Shown here piece by piece: positions 1 to 8,633 of a stretch of DNA of 64,000 bases. The notes beneath the pieces are model-generated. The model had not been told where the DNA came from and did no database searches. It saw only the letters and a program-made list of their open reading frames with translations. Every line of letters begins with the position of its first letter. The first letter of the stretch is position 1. The translations under genes were made by a program, and so were the position numbers. The stretch spans positions 23,465 to 87,464 of the forward strand of contig NZ_WLYI01000030.1 of NCBI RefSeq assembly GCF_009707515.1. Reading direction: 5' to 3'. The DNA comes from Pseudomonas karstica (GTDB lineage: Bacteria; Pseudomonadota; Gammaproteobacteria; Pseudomonadales; Pseudomonadaceae).

Positions 1-1552
1 GTACTTTGACAATCCGTTTAGTGCACTGCTGCTCGATCTCAACAAAGACAATCAGATAGGCAAAATATTTGGCGTCGAGAAGCAGACCATGGATGCAGAT
101 CTAAAAAAAGTTGGAGACTATGCCCAAGGGTTTGTCCCCTATTACGGTCAGGCGAGGTCGATGGCATCGTTGGTTGCCAAGGGTCTGAGGAACGAGCCTC
201 TTTCGGATCAAGAAAAACGCGACCTTGCTGATGGCCTCGCCTTGAAACCTAATAGTCCGGTAAGGAAAAACTTGCCCACCTCCAAAATCTCAAGCAAGCC
301 TTACGAAGCCCCCATCAATAATAAGCCCGCGCCTGAAGCCAAACCGGCAGGACAGAGCCAGGTGACAGGCGAGGAACCCACACCGAACTCCCTCCCGTCA
401 GATCCAGCGGCCCCCACGGAGCCTGCTGAACCTGAGGTAAATCGCCTACGCCCGTCACAATCCCACGATATCAGCAACTACGCCGTCACGGAGGGTGAAC
501 AACTGATCTCAGGCGCTACGCGAAACGCCAAAGGCATTTATCAAACCAAGGGGTCCAACGGCGAAGACCGATGGTTTATTCGGCTGACCGATGACAACAA
601 TGTCAGCCGGGTGCATGAGATCGATGGCAAGTTTAAACTGCGTGACGGTTATGCACAGATTATTGACCCTTACACTAAAAAGCCTGTCATGACAGTACAT
701 TCTACCGGTGACGGGGCATGGGAACCAATCAATGGGCCTGGCGGTATATGGCCATGGAAATCGGGAAACTCCAGAACTCCAGAGTTTGACCCCGGCGCTT
801 ATGATTATCCTGCAGAAGGGAAAGCTTCGTCGTCGAAGGCGACCGATAAAATCGATAAACAGTTGAGGCAGGATGCTAATAAATATCATAAAAAAGCCAT
901 GACGAAGGCTAGGCCCGAGCTTCCGAAAATGCCAAGCAATGCTTCGCCAAAAGAGGCCATCAATAACGTATACAAAACATCATCCGGCATGATCGTTGGC
1001 GAAGACCACTCACAGTCTTCTGGATTGCGAGTTCTTATTGATAATGTGCAAGAGCTCAAGAGCAATAATGTGACCACGTTGTATTCGGAAGGGTTCGAAC
1101 ATTCACTTCAGCCCGATCTGGATCATTTTTTCGAGACGGGTGAGTTTACAAAACCGTTAAGGGAGAATTTAAAACTAATTGACCGCGCCCATAGAGAACA
1201 TGGGCCTTATACGAATAGAAACCTTCTTGAAACGATGCGAAAGAATGGTATTCGAGTTAAAGCAATTGATGTGCCCTCTGTGGAGCCAAAAACCACACGC
1301 CTTAAAAACATGAACTATTATGCGGCCAATATGATCGAGAGAGATCAGGCCATGAACCCCCAGGCAAAATGGGTAGCACGCGTCGGCAGCGACCATGTGT
1401 TTTCATATGACGGTGAACCGCCTGTCCGAGGCATTTCTGAGCTGACAGGCGCAACAGGGGTTTCCGTTGACGAAGCGCCTGCAAACAAAGGAACTTCTGT
1501 CACTCAATCTCCAGACAAAACAGAACTATTTATTGACATGAAAAGACAGTGA
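1..1552 (+). CDS. C-terminal part of a large toxin-like protein with a TIKI/TraB-like effector domain (5' end outside window)
   Basis: The reading frame is open from base 2, so the gene starts upstream; the first internal Met is at base 89 and residue numbers here count from it. A Pro/Ala-rich linker (about residues 50-125) is followed by a small beta-rich module (about 135-215, containing DGKFKLRDGYAQIIDP) of a kind that I recall, from memory only, from Pseudomonas dermonecrotic-type toxins. The last 190 residues carry GEDH (His307), a Glu in a short strand (Glu334), a conserved ERDQAM segment and GSDHV (His436). This order and spacing match the two G-x-x-H motifs and acidic residue of the TIKI/TraB/ChaN/EreA superfamily, which also includes the C2 domain of Pasteurella multocida toxin. 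Inference: a polymorphic toxin whose variable C-terminus is a putative metal-dependent hydrolase. No immunity gene is visible downstream. Substrate and export route are unknown. Confidence 0.7.
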   Translation, partial: YFDNPFSALLLDLNKDNQIGKIFGVEKQTMDADLKKVGDYAQGFVPYYGQARSMASLVAKGLRNEPLSDQEKRDLADGLALKPNSPVRKNLPTSKISSKPYEAPINNKPAPEAKPAGQSQVTGEEPTPNSLPSDPAAPTEPAEPEVNRLRPSQSHDISNYAVTEGEQLISGATRNAKGIYQTKGSNGEDRWFIRLTDDNNVSRVHEIDGKFKLRDGYAQIIDPYTKKPVMTVHSTGDGAWEPINGPGGIWPWKSGNSRTPEFDPGAYDYPAEGKASSSKATDKIDKQLRQDANKYHKKAMTKARPELPKMPSNASPKEAINNVYKTSSGMIVGEDHSQSSGLRVLIDNVQELKSNNVTTLYSEGFEHSLQPDLDHFFETGEFTKPLRENLKLIDRAHREHGPYTNRNLLETMRKNGIRVKAIDVPSVEPKTTRLKNMNYYAANMIERDQAMNPQAKWVARVGSDHVFSYDGEPPVRGISELTGATGVSVDEAPANKGTSVTQSPDKTELFIDMKRQ

Positions 1553-1594
1553 GTCGGGCTTAGTAGAAAAAGCCTATAGCCCCACCGACTTTTT
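1552..1594 (+). terminator. Putative terminator of the toxin-like gene
   Basis: AGTCGG (1552-1557) pairs with CCGACT (1585-1590), with an inner partial GGGCT/AGCCC pairing, followed by five T at 1590-1594. It begins at the stop codon. Confidence 0.5.
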
Positions 1595-1615
1595 GTCCGA
1601 CCGCCACTGGGAAGT

Positions 1616-1633
1616 CAAAAAGCCGGTGGCTTG
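1616..1633 (-). terminator. Short terminator of the molybdoenzyme operon
   Basis: On the minus strand AAGCC-acc-GGCTT is followed by a T run. The stem is only 5 bp. It lies just past the stop of the large subunit gene at 1644. Confidence 0.4.
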
Positions 1634-1643
1634 AAGGTTTGCG

Positions 1644-3827
1644 TTAGAGCACCTTGTCCAGGGTGATGGGAAATTCCCGCACCCGCTTGCCGGTGGCGTG
1701 ATAAATCGCATTCGCCACCGCCGCCGCCACCCCGACAATGCCGATTTCACCCACGCCCTTGGACCCCAAGGCATTGACGATTTCGTCGTATTCTTCGACA
1801 AAAACCACGTCAATCTCGCCGATATCCGCGTTCACTGGAATATGGTACTCCGCCAGACTGTGGTTCATGTAGCGCCCCAACTGATGGTCGACCTGGGTCT
1901 CTTCATGCAACGCCATGCCGATGCCCCACACCACCGCGCCGAGGATTTGGCTGCGGGCCATCTTCGGATTGACCACCCGCCCGGCGGCAATCGCGCTGAC
2001 CACCCGGCTCACCCTGATCGTGCCCAAGTCTTCATCCACCCGCACCTCGACGAACACCGCCGAATGGGTGGCGGTGGCATAACCCTCGCGCTTCTTGTCG
2101 GGTTCGCTGTCGACCTGCACTTGCAACGCGTCTTCACCGCTGTCTTTAACCAACTGCGCCAGCGACACGCGCTGGTCGCCCACATGCAGTTGGCCATTGT
2201 CGAAACGTGCCGTCTCGGCATCCTTGAAAGCCGGGTAAGTCTGCCGAGCGATTTTCAGCAACTTGGCATTCAAAGCCTCGCACGCTTGTTGCACGGCAGT
2301 GCCGACGGAGGACACGGTAAACGAGCCCCCCTGCAACGGCGCAGTGGGCAGTGAGGAATCCCCCAGCAAGAAACTGATATCGGCCATGGCAACGCCACTG
2401 ACCTGCGCCGCAATTTGGGTCATCACGGTATAAGTACCCGTGCCGATATCGGTGGTGGCGCTGCTGACGGTCAGTTTGCCATCGACGTCGATCCGTGCCC
2501 TGGCGCTGGCCTTCATCTGCAAGGCCTCCCACACGCCGCCGGCCATGCCCCAACCGATCAACTGGCGCCCCTCACGCATACTGCGCGGTTCCGGGTTGCG
2601 CTGGCTCCAACCGAAACGCTCGGCACCTTCGCTGTAACACTCGCGCAAGGCCTTGCTTGACCAAGGTTTGTCTTCGTTCTGATTGCGTTCGGCGTAGTTG
2701 ATCAGCCGCAGTTGCACCGGGTCGATGCCCAGGGCACAGGCCAGTTCGTCCATGGCGCACTCCAGGCCGATCAGCCCAAGGGCCGCGCCGGGCGCGCGCA
2801 TGTCCAACGGTGTGAACACATCCAGCGGTACAAGCTTGTAAGTCAGTTGCACGTTGTCGCAGTGATAGAGCATGCCGCTCCACTCCACCACGTGTTCACT
2901 GAAGTCCTCGAAACGCGAGGTCTGGCCGACAGCGGTATGGCCCAGCGCAAGCACGCGGCCATTGGCGGAGGCGCCTATTTGCAGGCGTTGCAAGGTGCGC
3001 GGACGGTAGCCGAAAGTGAACATCTGTTGGCGCGTCAGGGTGACACGAACTGAACGTTTGAGCGCCAGGGAGGCCATCACTGCCAGCGGCAGTTGGTACT
3101 GCGGACGCAAGCCTGAACCGAAGGCACCGCCGACAAATGCGGCAAAAATCCGCACCTGGCTTTTATCCAGGCCGAAGACTTTTTGCACGTAGGCCTGGCA
3201 GTTCTGCGGGCCTTGGGTCTTGTCGTGGATATGCAGCGTGCCGTCCGGCTGGTACAGCACGGTACTGGCATGGGGCTCCATGGGATTGTGGTGTTCGATG
3301 GGTGTGCTGTAGTGCAGGTCAAGGCGGGTGGCGGCGCCGGCCCATTCGGCCTGGAAGTTGCCGCGAGGCGCGGGCGGCGTTTGCGGCGACGGGTGCGCTT
3401 GGTCCTGCAAGGCCAGTAGATCGGTCTCGGCGGGCTCGGCTGCGTATTCGATGACAACCAGGGAGCCGGCGTGGCGCGCCAATTCCAGGTTGTCGGCAAT
3501 CACCAGGGCCAACGGCTGACCGCTGTAGAGAACGCGGTCGTTATACAGCGGGCGAAACGGTGAACCGTCCGCTGCATCGGCGTCGGCATAACTTTCATCG
3601 TAGCTGGCCAGTTTCGGGCGATTGAGGTGGTCAAGCACCATCACCACACCCGGCAACGCCAAGGCTTTGGAAGCATCAATGCGGATGACTCGGCCCTTGG
3701 CTATATCGCTCGACACCACGCTGGCGTGCAGCAGGCCATCTTCGGCGAACTCACCGGCATAACGTGCTTGCCCGGTCACCTTGAGCAGACCGTCGACCCG
3801 GTCCAACGGTTTGCCGATCGCACTCAT
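1644..3827 (-). CDS. Molybdopterin-binding large subunit, xanthine dehydrogenase/aldehyde oxidoreductase family (PaoC-like)
   Basis: A 727-residue protein that binds the molybdenum cofactor and carries the active site of a three-subunit hydroxylase oxidising aldehydes or N-heterocycles. The N-terminus (GKPLDRVDGLLKVTGQARYAGE) is the typical hammerhead domain start. Moco-binding segments follow, for example GGAFGSGLRPQ and the QGGSFTVSS stretch. Near the C-terminus GSKGVGEIG contains the catalytic Glu of the family. It overlaps the FAD subunit gene by 4 bp (ATGA), so the three genes are translationally coupled. The length fits PaoC of E. coli (about 730). The true substrate cannot be read from the sequence. 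No XdhC/PaoD-type maturation chaperone is encoded next to it, which is unusual for this class. Confidence 0.9.
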   Translation of the reverse strand: MSAIGKPLDRVDGLLKVTGQARYAGEFAEDGLLHASVVSSDIAKGRVIRIDASKALALPGVVMVLDHLNRPKLASYDESYADADAADGSPFRPLYNDRVLYSGQPLALVIADNLELARHAGSLVVIEYAAEPAETDLLALQDQAHPSPQTPPAPRGNFQAEWAGAATRLDLHYSTPIEHHNPMEPHASTVLYQPDGTLHIHDKTQGPQNCQAYVQKVFGLDKSQVRIFAAFVGGAFGSGLRPQYQLPLAVMASLALKRSVRVTLTRQQMFTFGYRPRTLQRLQIGASANGRVLALGHTAVGQTSRFEDFSEHVVEWSGMLYHCDNVQLTYKLVPLDVFTPLDMRAPGAALGLIGLECAMDELACALGIDPVQLRLINYAERNQNEDKPWSSKALRECYSEGAERFGWSQRNPEPRSMREGRQLIGWGMAGGVWEALQMKASARARIDVDGKLTVSSATTDIGTGTYTVMTQIAAQVSGVAMADISFLLGDSSLPTAPLQGGSFTVSSVGTAVQQACEALNAKLLKIARQTYPAFKDAETARFDNGQLHVGDQRVSLAQLVKDSGEDALQVQVDSEPDKKREGYATATHSAVFVEVRVDEDLGTIRVSRVVSAIAAGRVVNPKMARSQILGAVVWGIGMALHEETQVDHQLGRYMNHSLAEYHIPVNADIGEIDVVFVEEYDEIVNALGSKGVGEIGIVGVAAAVANAIYHATGKRVREFPITLDKVL

Positions 3828-4813
3828 GACGTGGCTCCTGCGACAGCGGCATCGCTCAAGGCGCGAATGATCGCGCGGCGTGCCAGCTTGATCTTGAAAG
3901 CATTGTGCTCCAAAGGCTCGGCGTCTTGCAGCATGGCCTCGGCGGCGACGCTGAACGTTTCGCGGCTGACTGCCTGGCCGATCAGCCGGGCCTCCACCGC
4001 GCGGTCGCGCCAGGGTTTGTGGGCGACACCACCCAGGGCTAGGCGGGCGTCGACTATCACCTCGCCCTCCAACTCCAGCGCCGCGGCAACAGACACCAGG
4101 GCGAACGCGTAAGACGCCCGGTCGCGGATTTTCAGGTAGTGGCTGTGGCCAGCAAGGTGGTCTGCAGGAAGCTCGATGGCGGTGATCAGTTCGTCGTCGG
4201 CCAACTGGTTATCCCGCTGGGGCGTATCCTGCGGCAGTCGGTGAAAGTCGGCGAACTCGATGACGCGCGCAGCGCCACGGCCTTGCACATGCACCCGGGC
4301 ATCCAGGGCGGCCAGGGCCACGCACATGTCCGAGGGATGGGTCGCGACGCACTGCTCGCTGGCACCAAGAATCGCGTGAATACGGTTCAACCCAGCCCGC
4401 GCCGGGCAACCGCTGCCAGGCTCGCGCTTGTTGCAGGGCACGGCGGCGTCATAGAAGTAGTAACAACGGGTGCGCTGCAACAGGTTGCCGCCAGTGCTGG
4501 CCATGTTGCGTAATTGCGGCGAGGCGCCCGCGAGGATGGCCTGGGACAGCAGCGGGTAGCGTTGCTCGATCAGCGGGTGCCAGGCCAGGTCGGCGTTACT
4601 CACCAGGGCACCGATCATCAGGCCGCCTTCGGTGGTTTCTTCGACCTCGCGCAGCGGCAAGCCGGTGATATCGATCAGGTGTTCGGGGTGGCTGATGTTC
4701 TCTTTCATCAGGTCCAGCAAATTGGTGCCGCCGGCGATAAAGCGCGACGCCGGGCTGGCCAGGTGCACCGCCTCCTGTACGTCGGCAGGCTTGCTGTAAT
4801 GGAAGGGATTCAT
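3824..4813 (-). CDS. FAD-binding middle subunit, xanthine dehydrogenase family (PaoB-like), with extra Fe-S cysteines
   Basis: A 329-residue FAD subunit that passes electrons from the 2Fe-2S subunit to the acceptor. FIAGGTNLLDLMKE (residues 25-38) and ASTGGNLLQRT (105-115) are FAD-binding loops. Four cysteines at 117, 127, 136 and 155 follow the second loop. In E. coli PaoB an insertion with four cysteines in this position binds an additional 4Fe-4S cluster, and by analogy this protein should too. This separates it from ordinary XdhA/CoxM-type FAD subunits. It overlaps both neighbours by 4 bp. Confidence 0.88.
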   Translation of the reverse strand: MNPFHYSKPADVQEAVHLASPASRFIAGGTNLLDLMKENISHPEHLIDITGLPLREVEETTEGGLMIGALVSNADLAWHPLIEQRYPLLSQAILAGASPQLRNMASTGGNLLQRTRCYYFYDAAVPCNKREPGSGCPARAGLNRIHAILGASEQCVATHPSDMCVALAALDARVHVQGRGAARVIEFADFHRLPQDTPQRDNQLADDELITAIELPADHLAGHSHYLKIRDRASYAFALVSVAAALELEGEVIVDARLALGGVAHKPWRDRAVEARLIGQAVSRETFSVAAEAMLQDAEPLEHNAFKIKLARRAIIRALSDAAVAGATS

Positions 4814-5334
4814 TGCTCACCTCCCGGCTCACGGCACGCCGGCAAGGCTTCTTCGATGGCATCGCGGATGTTGTTGTACGCGCCGCAACGGCACAGGTTG
4901 CCGCTCATCGACTCCTGGATCTGCGCAGTGTCGTGGGCGCGGCCTTCACGGGCCAGGCCCACCGCCGAACAGATCTGCCCAGGCGTGCAGTAGCCACACT
5001 GAAAGGCATCGTGCTTGATAAAGGCCTGTTGCATCGGGTGCAGGCTCTCGCCCGAGGCCAGGCCTTCGATGGTGATCAACTCGGCAGCGTCGCACATCAC
5101 CGCCAGCGTCAGGCAGGCATTCACCCGTTTACCGTTGAGCAGCACGGTGCAGGCGCCGCACTGGCCGTGGTCGCAGCCCTTCTTGCTGCCGGTCAGGTCC
5201 AACTGCTCGCGCAGCAGGTCCAGCAGGGTGGTCCAGGGCAATACATCCAGCTGGATTGCTCGACGATTGAGGATCAGGCGTATCGGATGGCTGACGAACG
5301 GCTTGGTCGCTGCGCTTACGGGGGTCGCGCTCAT
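4810..5334 (-). CDS. 2Fe-2S iron-sulfur subunit, xanthine dehydrogenase family (PaoA-like), without a Tat signal
   Basis: A 174-residue small subunit with two 2Fe-2S clusters. The plant-type ferredoxin cysteines are in GCDHGQCGACTVLLNG; the second cluster motifs are CGYCTPGQ and GNLCRCG. I start it at the ATG at 5334, which has GAGG five bases upstream, rather than the in-frame GTG two codons earlier. E. coli PaoA (YagT) has a twin-arginine signal and the complex is periplasmic. Here the N-terminus (MSATPVSAATKPFVSHPIRL) has no RR motif and no hydrophobic core, so this version is probably cytoplasmic. It is the first gene of the operon. Confidence 0.9.
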   Translation of the reverse strand: MSATPVSAATKPFVSHPIRLILNRRAIQLDVLPWTTLLDLLREQLDLTGSKKGCDHGQCGACTVLLNGKRVNACLTLAVMCDAAELITIEGLASGESLHPMQQAFIKHDAFQCGYCTPGQICSAVGLAREGRAHDTAQIQESMSGNLCRCGAYNNIRDAIEEALPACREPGGEQ

Positions 5335-5440
5335 AAACACCTCACGGATTGGTGTGCAATCGCGGCGTTCAGGGAAGTCGCCGTCTTAGCGGTACGACTT
5401 CGCAGGGTTATGAGCGTTCAAGGCAATTGATAGGTGGCGA

Positions 5441-5887
5441 TCAGCGAATGCTGAGGGTGGTGACCAGGGTGTTGCGGGGTGAGTTGATCGAGGTGTTGCT
5501 GTACTGGAATGTGCCTCCAGCCTCGATATTCAACGCAAACACATGGATGTAGCCCATCAGTGTGCCTGCATTGCTGCAAGCCTGGCTGACGGAGCCCACT
5601 TGGCAGATGGCGGTGCTGCTGCCCGAAACCGGTGCGCCATCGAAGAACCCCTGGGAGCTGTTACCCAGGCCAACTTCCATCACATACACCTTGGTCGTCC
5701 CACGATGAGTGCACATTTGGGTGCGGCTCGCCCGTTCAGGGATGGTTTCCGTACAACCGGGCGACTCGACCTTGAACACCCGCACCTCGCTCAACGCCGG
5801 TGCAGGCGCGCCCCACGCCGGTGCCGCACCCAGCCACAGGCCGACACAACCGAACAGAGCTAGACTCCAGGCGCTGGCTTTTTTCAT
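5441..5887 (-). CDS. Small secreted protein, possibly DUF4879/YolA-like
   Basis: The likely product is 148 residues from the ATG at 5887, where a classic signal peptide begins (MKK, hydrophobic core, AWG-AP cleavage region near residue 26). A longer frame starts 23 codons upstream but would bury the signal. The mature part is about 120 residues with four Cys, and ends in a GGTFQYSNTSINSP...TTLSIR segment. That layout, together with an ALSEVRVFKVES start, resembles from memory the DUF4879 (YolA) family of small secreted proteins. The function of that family is not known to me. It lies alone between the molybdoenzyme operon and the divergently transcribed purine permease. Confidence 0.7.
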   Translation of the reverse strand: MKKASAWSLALFGCVGLWLGAAPAWGAPAPALSEVRVFKVESPGCTETIPERASRTQMCTHRGTTKVYVMEVGLGNSSQGFFDGAPVSGSSTAICQVGSVSQACSNAGTLMGYIHVFALNIEAGGTFQYSNTSINSPRNTLVTTLSIR

Positions 5888-5970
5888 GCTGTCGATGACC
5901 CTGTAGTAAACGTCGGCGCAGTATGCCTCAAGGCCATGATCAAGCCTATGCGCCACTGGCCCTCGGCTGC

Positions 5971-5979
5971 TGGTATGAT
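5971..5979 (+). promoter_or_regulatory. Putative extended -10 promoter of the purine permease-trmA operon
   Basis: TGGTATGAT gives an extended -10 (TGn plus TATGAT). No good -35 is present, as is usual for extended -10 promoters. It would give a leader of about 100 nt. Confidence 0.45.
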
Positions 5980-6087
5980 GCGCCGCTTTTTCCGATCCTC
6001 TCTGGAACCACAGGCGCTTGGCGCAGTTTGTGCTTTGACTTAGAGGTCAACAAATAACGACGCAAAATAGCGTCACAGGGAGCAGAA

Positions 6088-7383
6088 ATGCTGGAAAAGC
6101 TGTTTCAACTCAAAGCACACAACACCAACGTGCGCACCGAGATTCTCGCTGGCATCACGACCTTCCTGGCCATGGCCTACATCCTGTTCGTCAACCCGAG
6201 CATCCTCGGCGAGACCGGCATGGACAAGGGCGCGCTGTTTGTCGCCACCTGCCTGGCGGCAGCCATCGGTTCTGCCGTGATGGGCCTGATCGCCAACTAC
6301 CCGATTGCCCTGGCACCGGGCATGGGCCTGAACGCCTTCTTTACCTACACCGTGGTCCTGCATATGGGCCACACCTGGCAAGTGGCGCTGGGCGCGGTAT
6401 TCATCTCGGCGGTGCTGTTCTTCCTGTTGTCGATCTTTCGCATCCGCGAATGGATCATCAACAGCATCCCGCTGCCCCTGCGCTCGGCAATTGCCGCCGG
6501 TATCGGCTTGTTCCTCGCGCTGATCGCCCTGCACAACGCCGGGATCGTGGTGAGCAACCCGGCCACCATGGTTGGCCTGGGTGACCTGAAACAACCGGCA
6601 CCGGTTCTTGCCACCCTCGGTTTCGCGCTGATCGTCGCGCTGGAAGCCCTGAAAGTGCGCGGTGCGGTGCTGATCGGCATTCTGAGCGTGACCGTCGCCT
6701 CCATCGCCCTGGGCTTCACCCCGTTCGGCGGCATTACCTCGATGCCGCCGTCCCTGGCCCCGACCTTTCTGCAACTGGACATCATGGGCGCCCTGGATAT
6801 CGGGCTGGTAAGCGTGATCCTGGCCTTCCTGTTCGTTGACCTGTTCGACAACTCCGGCACCCTGATCGGCGTCGCCAAGCGCGCCGGCCTGATGGGCAAG
6901 GATGGCCACATGCCGAAAATGGGCCGGGCGCTGATCGCCGACAGCACCGCCGCCATGGCCGGCTCGCTGCTGGGCACCTCGACCACCACCAGTTACATCG
7001 AATCGGCCGCAGGCGTCAGTGCCGGTGGCCGTACCGGCTTGACCGCCATCGTGGTGGCGGTCCTGTTCCTGCTGGCCCTGTTCTTCTCGCCACTGGCCGC
7101 CAGCGTACCGGCCTTCGCCACCGCACCGGCATTGCTGTTCGTGGCGGTGCTGATGACTTCGGGGCTGGCAGAAATCGATTGGGACGACATCACCGTCGCC
7201 GCGCCGGTGGTAATCACCGCCCTGGCGATGCCATTCACTTACTCCATCGCCAACGGCATTGCCTTCGGTTTCATCGCCTGGACCGCCATCAAGCTGCTCT
7301 CGGGCCGCTACCGTGAGCTGAACCCGGCGCTGGTGATTCTGTCGATTCTGTTTGTGATCAAGCTGGGCTGGTTCAACGCATGA
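6088..7383 (+). CDS. NCS2-family purine permease (adenine/guanine/hypoxanthine type)
   Basis: A 431-residue inner-membrane transporter with many hydrophobic segments. The N-terminus (FQLKAHNTNVRTEILAGITTFLAMAYILFVNP) and the internal LFVDLFDNSGTLIGVAKRAGL segment are characteristic of the AzgA-like branch of NCS2, which includes E. coli AdeP/GhxP. The specific base transported cannot be fixed from sequence. GGGAG lies 9 bases before the ATG. The leader from about 5986 to 6087 includes small hairpins, one being GACGC-aaaata-GCGTC directly before the ribosome binding site. The stop overlaps the trmA start by 4 bp, so the two genes are probably co-transcribed. Confidence 0.9.
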   Translation: MLEKLFQLKAHNTNVRTEILAGITTFLAMAYILFVNPSILGETGMDKGALFVATCLAAAIGSAVMGLIANYPIALAPGMGLNAFFTYTVVLHMGHTWQVALGAVFISAVLFFLLSIFRIREWIINSIPLPLRSAIAAGIGLFLALIALHNAGIVVSNPATMVGLGDLKQPAPVLATLGFALIVALEALKVRGAVLIGILSVTVASIALGFTPFGGITSMPPSLAPTFLQLDIMGALDIGLVSVILAFLFVDLFDNSGTLIGVAKRAGLMGKDGHMPKMGRALIADSTAAMAGSLLGTSTTTSYIESAAGVSAGGRTGLTAIVVAVLFLLALFFSPLAASVPAFATAPALLFVAVLMTSGLAEIDWDDITVAAPVVITALAMPFTYSIANGIAFGFIAWTAIKLLSGRYRELNPALVILSILFVIKLGWFNA

Positions 7384-8459
7384 CTTTTGACGCCGCACAC
7401 TACACCGTTCAACTGGATGAAAAGGTCACGCGCTTGCGTGACCTGCTGGCACCTTTTGACGCGCCCGAACCGCAAGTATTCGACTCGCCCCTGCAGAACT
7501 TCCGCCTGCGGGCCGAGTTCCGCCTGTGGCGCGAAGAAGGCCAGCGCCATTACGCTATGTTCTCCCAGGACGACAAACGCACGCCGATTCTCATCGAAGA
7601 ATTCCCCATCGCAAGCAAGCGCATCAACCAGTTGATGCCGCAACTCAAGGCCGCCTGGCAAGCCAGCGCAGCCCTCAGCCACAAGCTGTTCCAGGTGGAG
7701 TTCCTGACCACCCTGGCAGGCGATGCGATGATCACCCTGTGTTATCACCGCCCGCTGGACGAGCACTGGCACGCAGCGGCAAGCAAGCTGGCCACCGACC
7801 TGAACGTCAGTGTCATCGGCCGCTCCAAGGGCAAGCGCGATGTGATCGGCCACGATTACGTGGTGGAAAAACTCGATGTCGGTGGCCGCACCTTCAGTTA
7901 TCGCCAGCCGGAAGGCGCATTCACCCAGCCCAACGGCACGGTGAACCAGAAGATGCTCAACTGGGCATATGACGCGCTGGGCGATCGCCCCGATGACTTG
8001 CTGGAGCTGTATTGCGGCAACGGCAACTTCACCCTGCCCCTGGCGACCCGCGTGCGCAAAGTGCTGGCCACCGAGATCAGTAAAACCTCGGTCAATGCCG
8101 CCTTGAGCAACCTCGAAGAAAATGCGCTGAATAATGTCACCCTGGTGCGTTTGTCCGCCGAAGAGCTGACCGAAGCCCTCAACGAAGTACGCCCATTCCG
8201 CCGCCTGCACGGCGTCGACCTCAAGAGCTACGAGTTCGGCAGCGTGTTCGTCGACCCGCCTCGCGCCGGCATGGACCCGGACACCTGCGAGTTGACCCGA
8301 CGCTTCGACAACATCCTGTACATCTCCTGCAACCCGCAGACGTTGGCGGCGAACATCGCGCAACTGCATGACAGCCACCGCATTGTACGCTGCGCCTTGT
8401 TTGACCAATTCCCGTGGACCCACCACATGGAATCGGGTGTGTTGTTGACCCGCCGGTAA
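7380..8459 (+). CDS. trmA: tRNA (uracil(54)-C5)-methyltransferase
   Basis: A 359-residue SAM-dependent enzyme that makes ribothymidine at position 54 of the tRNA T-loop. Visible signatures are the SAM motif LELYCGNGNFTLPLA (about residue 210), FVDPPRAGMD, and the catalytic cysteine motif ISCNPQTLAAN near residue 320. Unlike RlmC/RlmD it has no N-terminal TRAM or Fe-S cysteine cluster, and the length matches TrmA (about 366 in E. coli). It starts inside the stop codon of the permease gene and is followed by a strong terminator. Confidence 0.95.
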   Translation: MTFDAAHYTVQLDEKVTRLRDLLAPFDAPEPQVFDSPLQNFRLRAEFRLWREEGQRHYAMFSQDDKRTPILIEEFPIASKRINQLMPQLKAAWQASAALSHKLFQVEFLTTLAGDAMITLCYHRPLDEHWHAAASKLATDLNVSVIGRSKGKRDVIGHDYVVEKLDVGGRTFSYRQPEGAFTQPNGTVNQKMLNWAYDALGDRPDDLLELYCGNGNFTLPLATRVRKVLATEISKTSVNAALSNLEENALNNVTLVRLSAEELTEALNEVRPFRRLHGVDLKSYEFGSVFVDPPRAGMDPDTCELTRRFDNILYISCNPQTLAANIAQLHDSHRIVRCALFDQFPWTHHMESGVLLTRR

Positions 8460-8471
8460 ACGCTCTGGCAT

Positions 8472-8512
8472 AAACGCAAAAAGGCCGTCCAAGAGACGGC
8501 CTTTTTGCGTTT
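8472..8512 (+). terminator. Strong rho-independent terminator after trmA
   Basis: A perfect 18-bp inverted repeat (AAACGCAAAAAGGCCGTC at 8472-8489 and its complement at 8495-8512) with a 5-nt loop. The GGCCGTC/GACGGCC core is flanked by A5/T5, so it can work in both directions. Confidence 0.9.
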
Positions 8513-8548
8513 AGCGTTCGATGATCGCCCGGTTTTGTTCCCGTCAAT

Positions 8549-8578
8549 TGACCAAAGTAACTATTCAGTACATTTTAT
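8549..8578 (+). promoter_or_regulatory. Putative promoter and operator of the aroQ operon
   Basis: TTGACC (8549-8554) and TTTTAT (8573-8578) give a -35/-10 pair with an 18-bp spacer. The interval 8556-8577 aligns at 16 of 22 positions with the palindromic element upstream of quiC, including an identical GTACATTTTA tail. Likely bound by the TetR regulator encoded in this cluster (inference). Confidence 0.5.
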
Positions 8579-8633
8579 CTCCACAGGTTGATCACCCCGT
8601 CAGCCCATGCCAAAAACAATTGTGGAACCTCTG

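Noticed and set aside
6073..7398. A 441-codon open frame on the minus strand opposite the purine permease
   Set aside because: Rich in Gln/His/Gly/Arg as expected for the reverse frame of a GC-rich membrane protein gene; no family resemblance.
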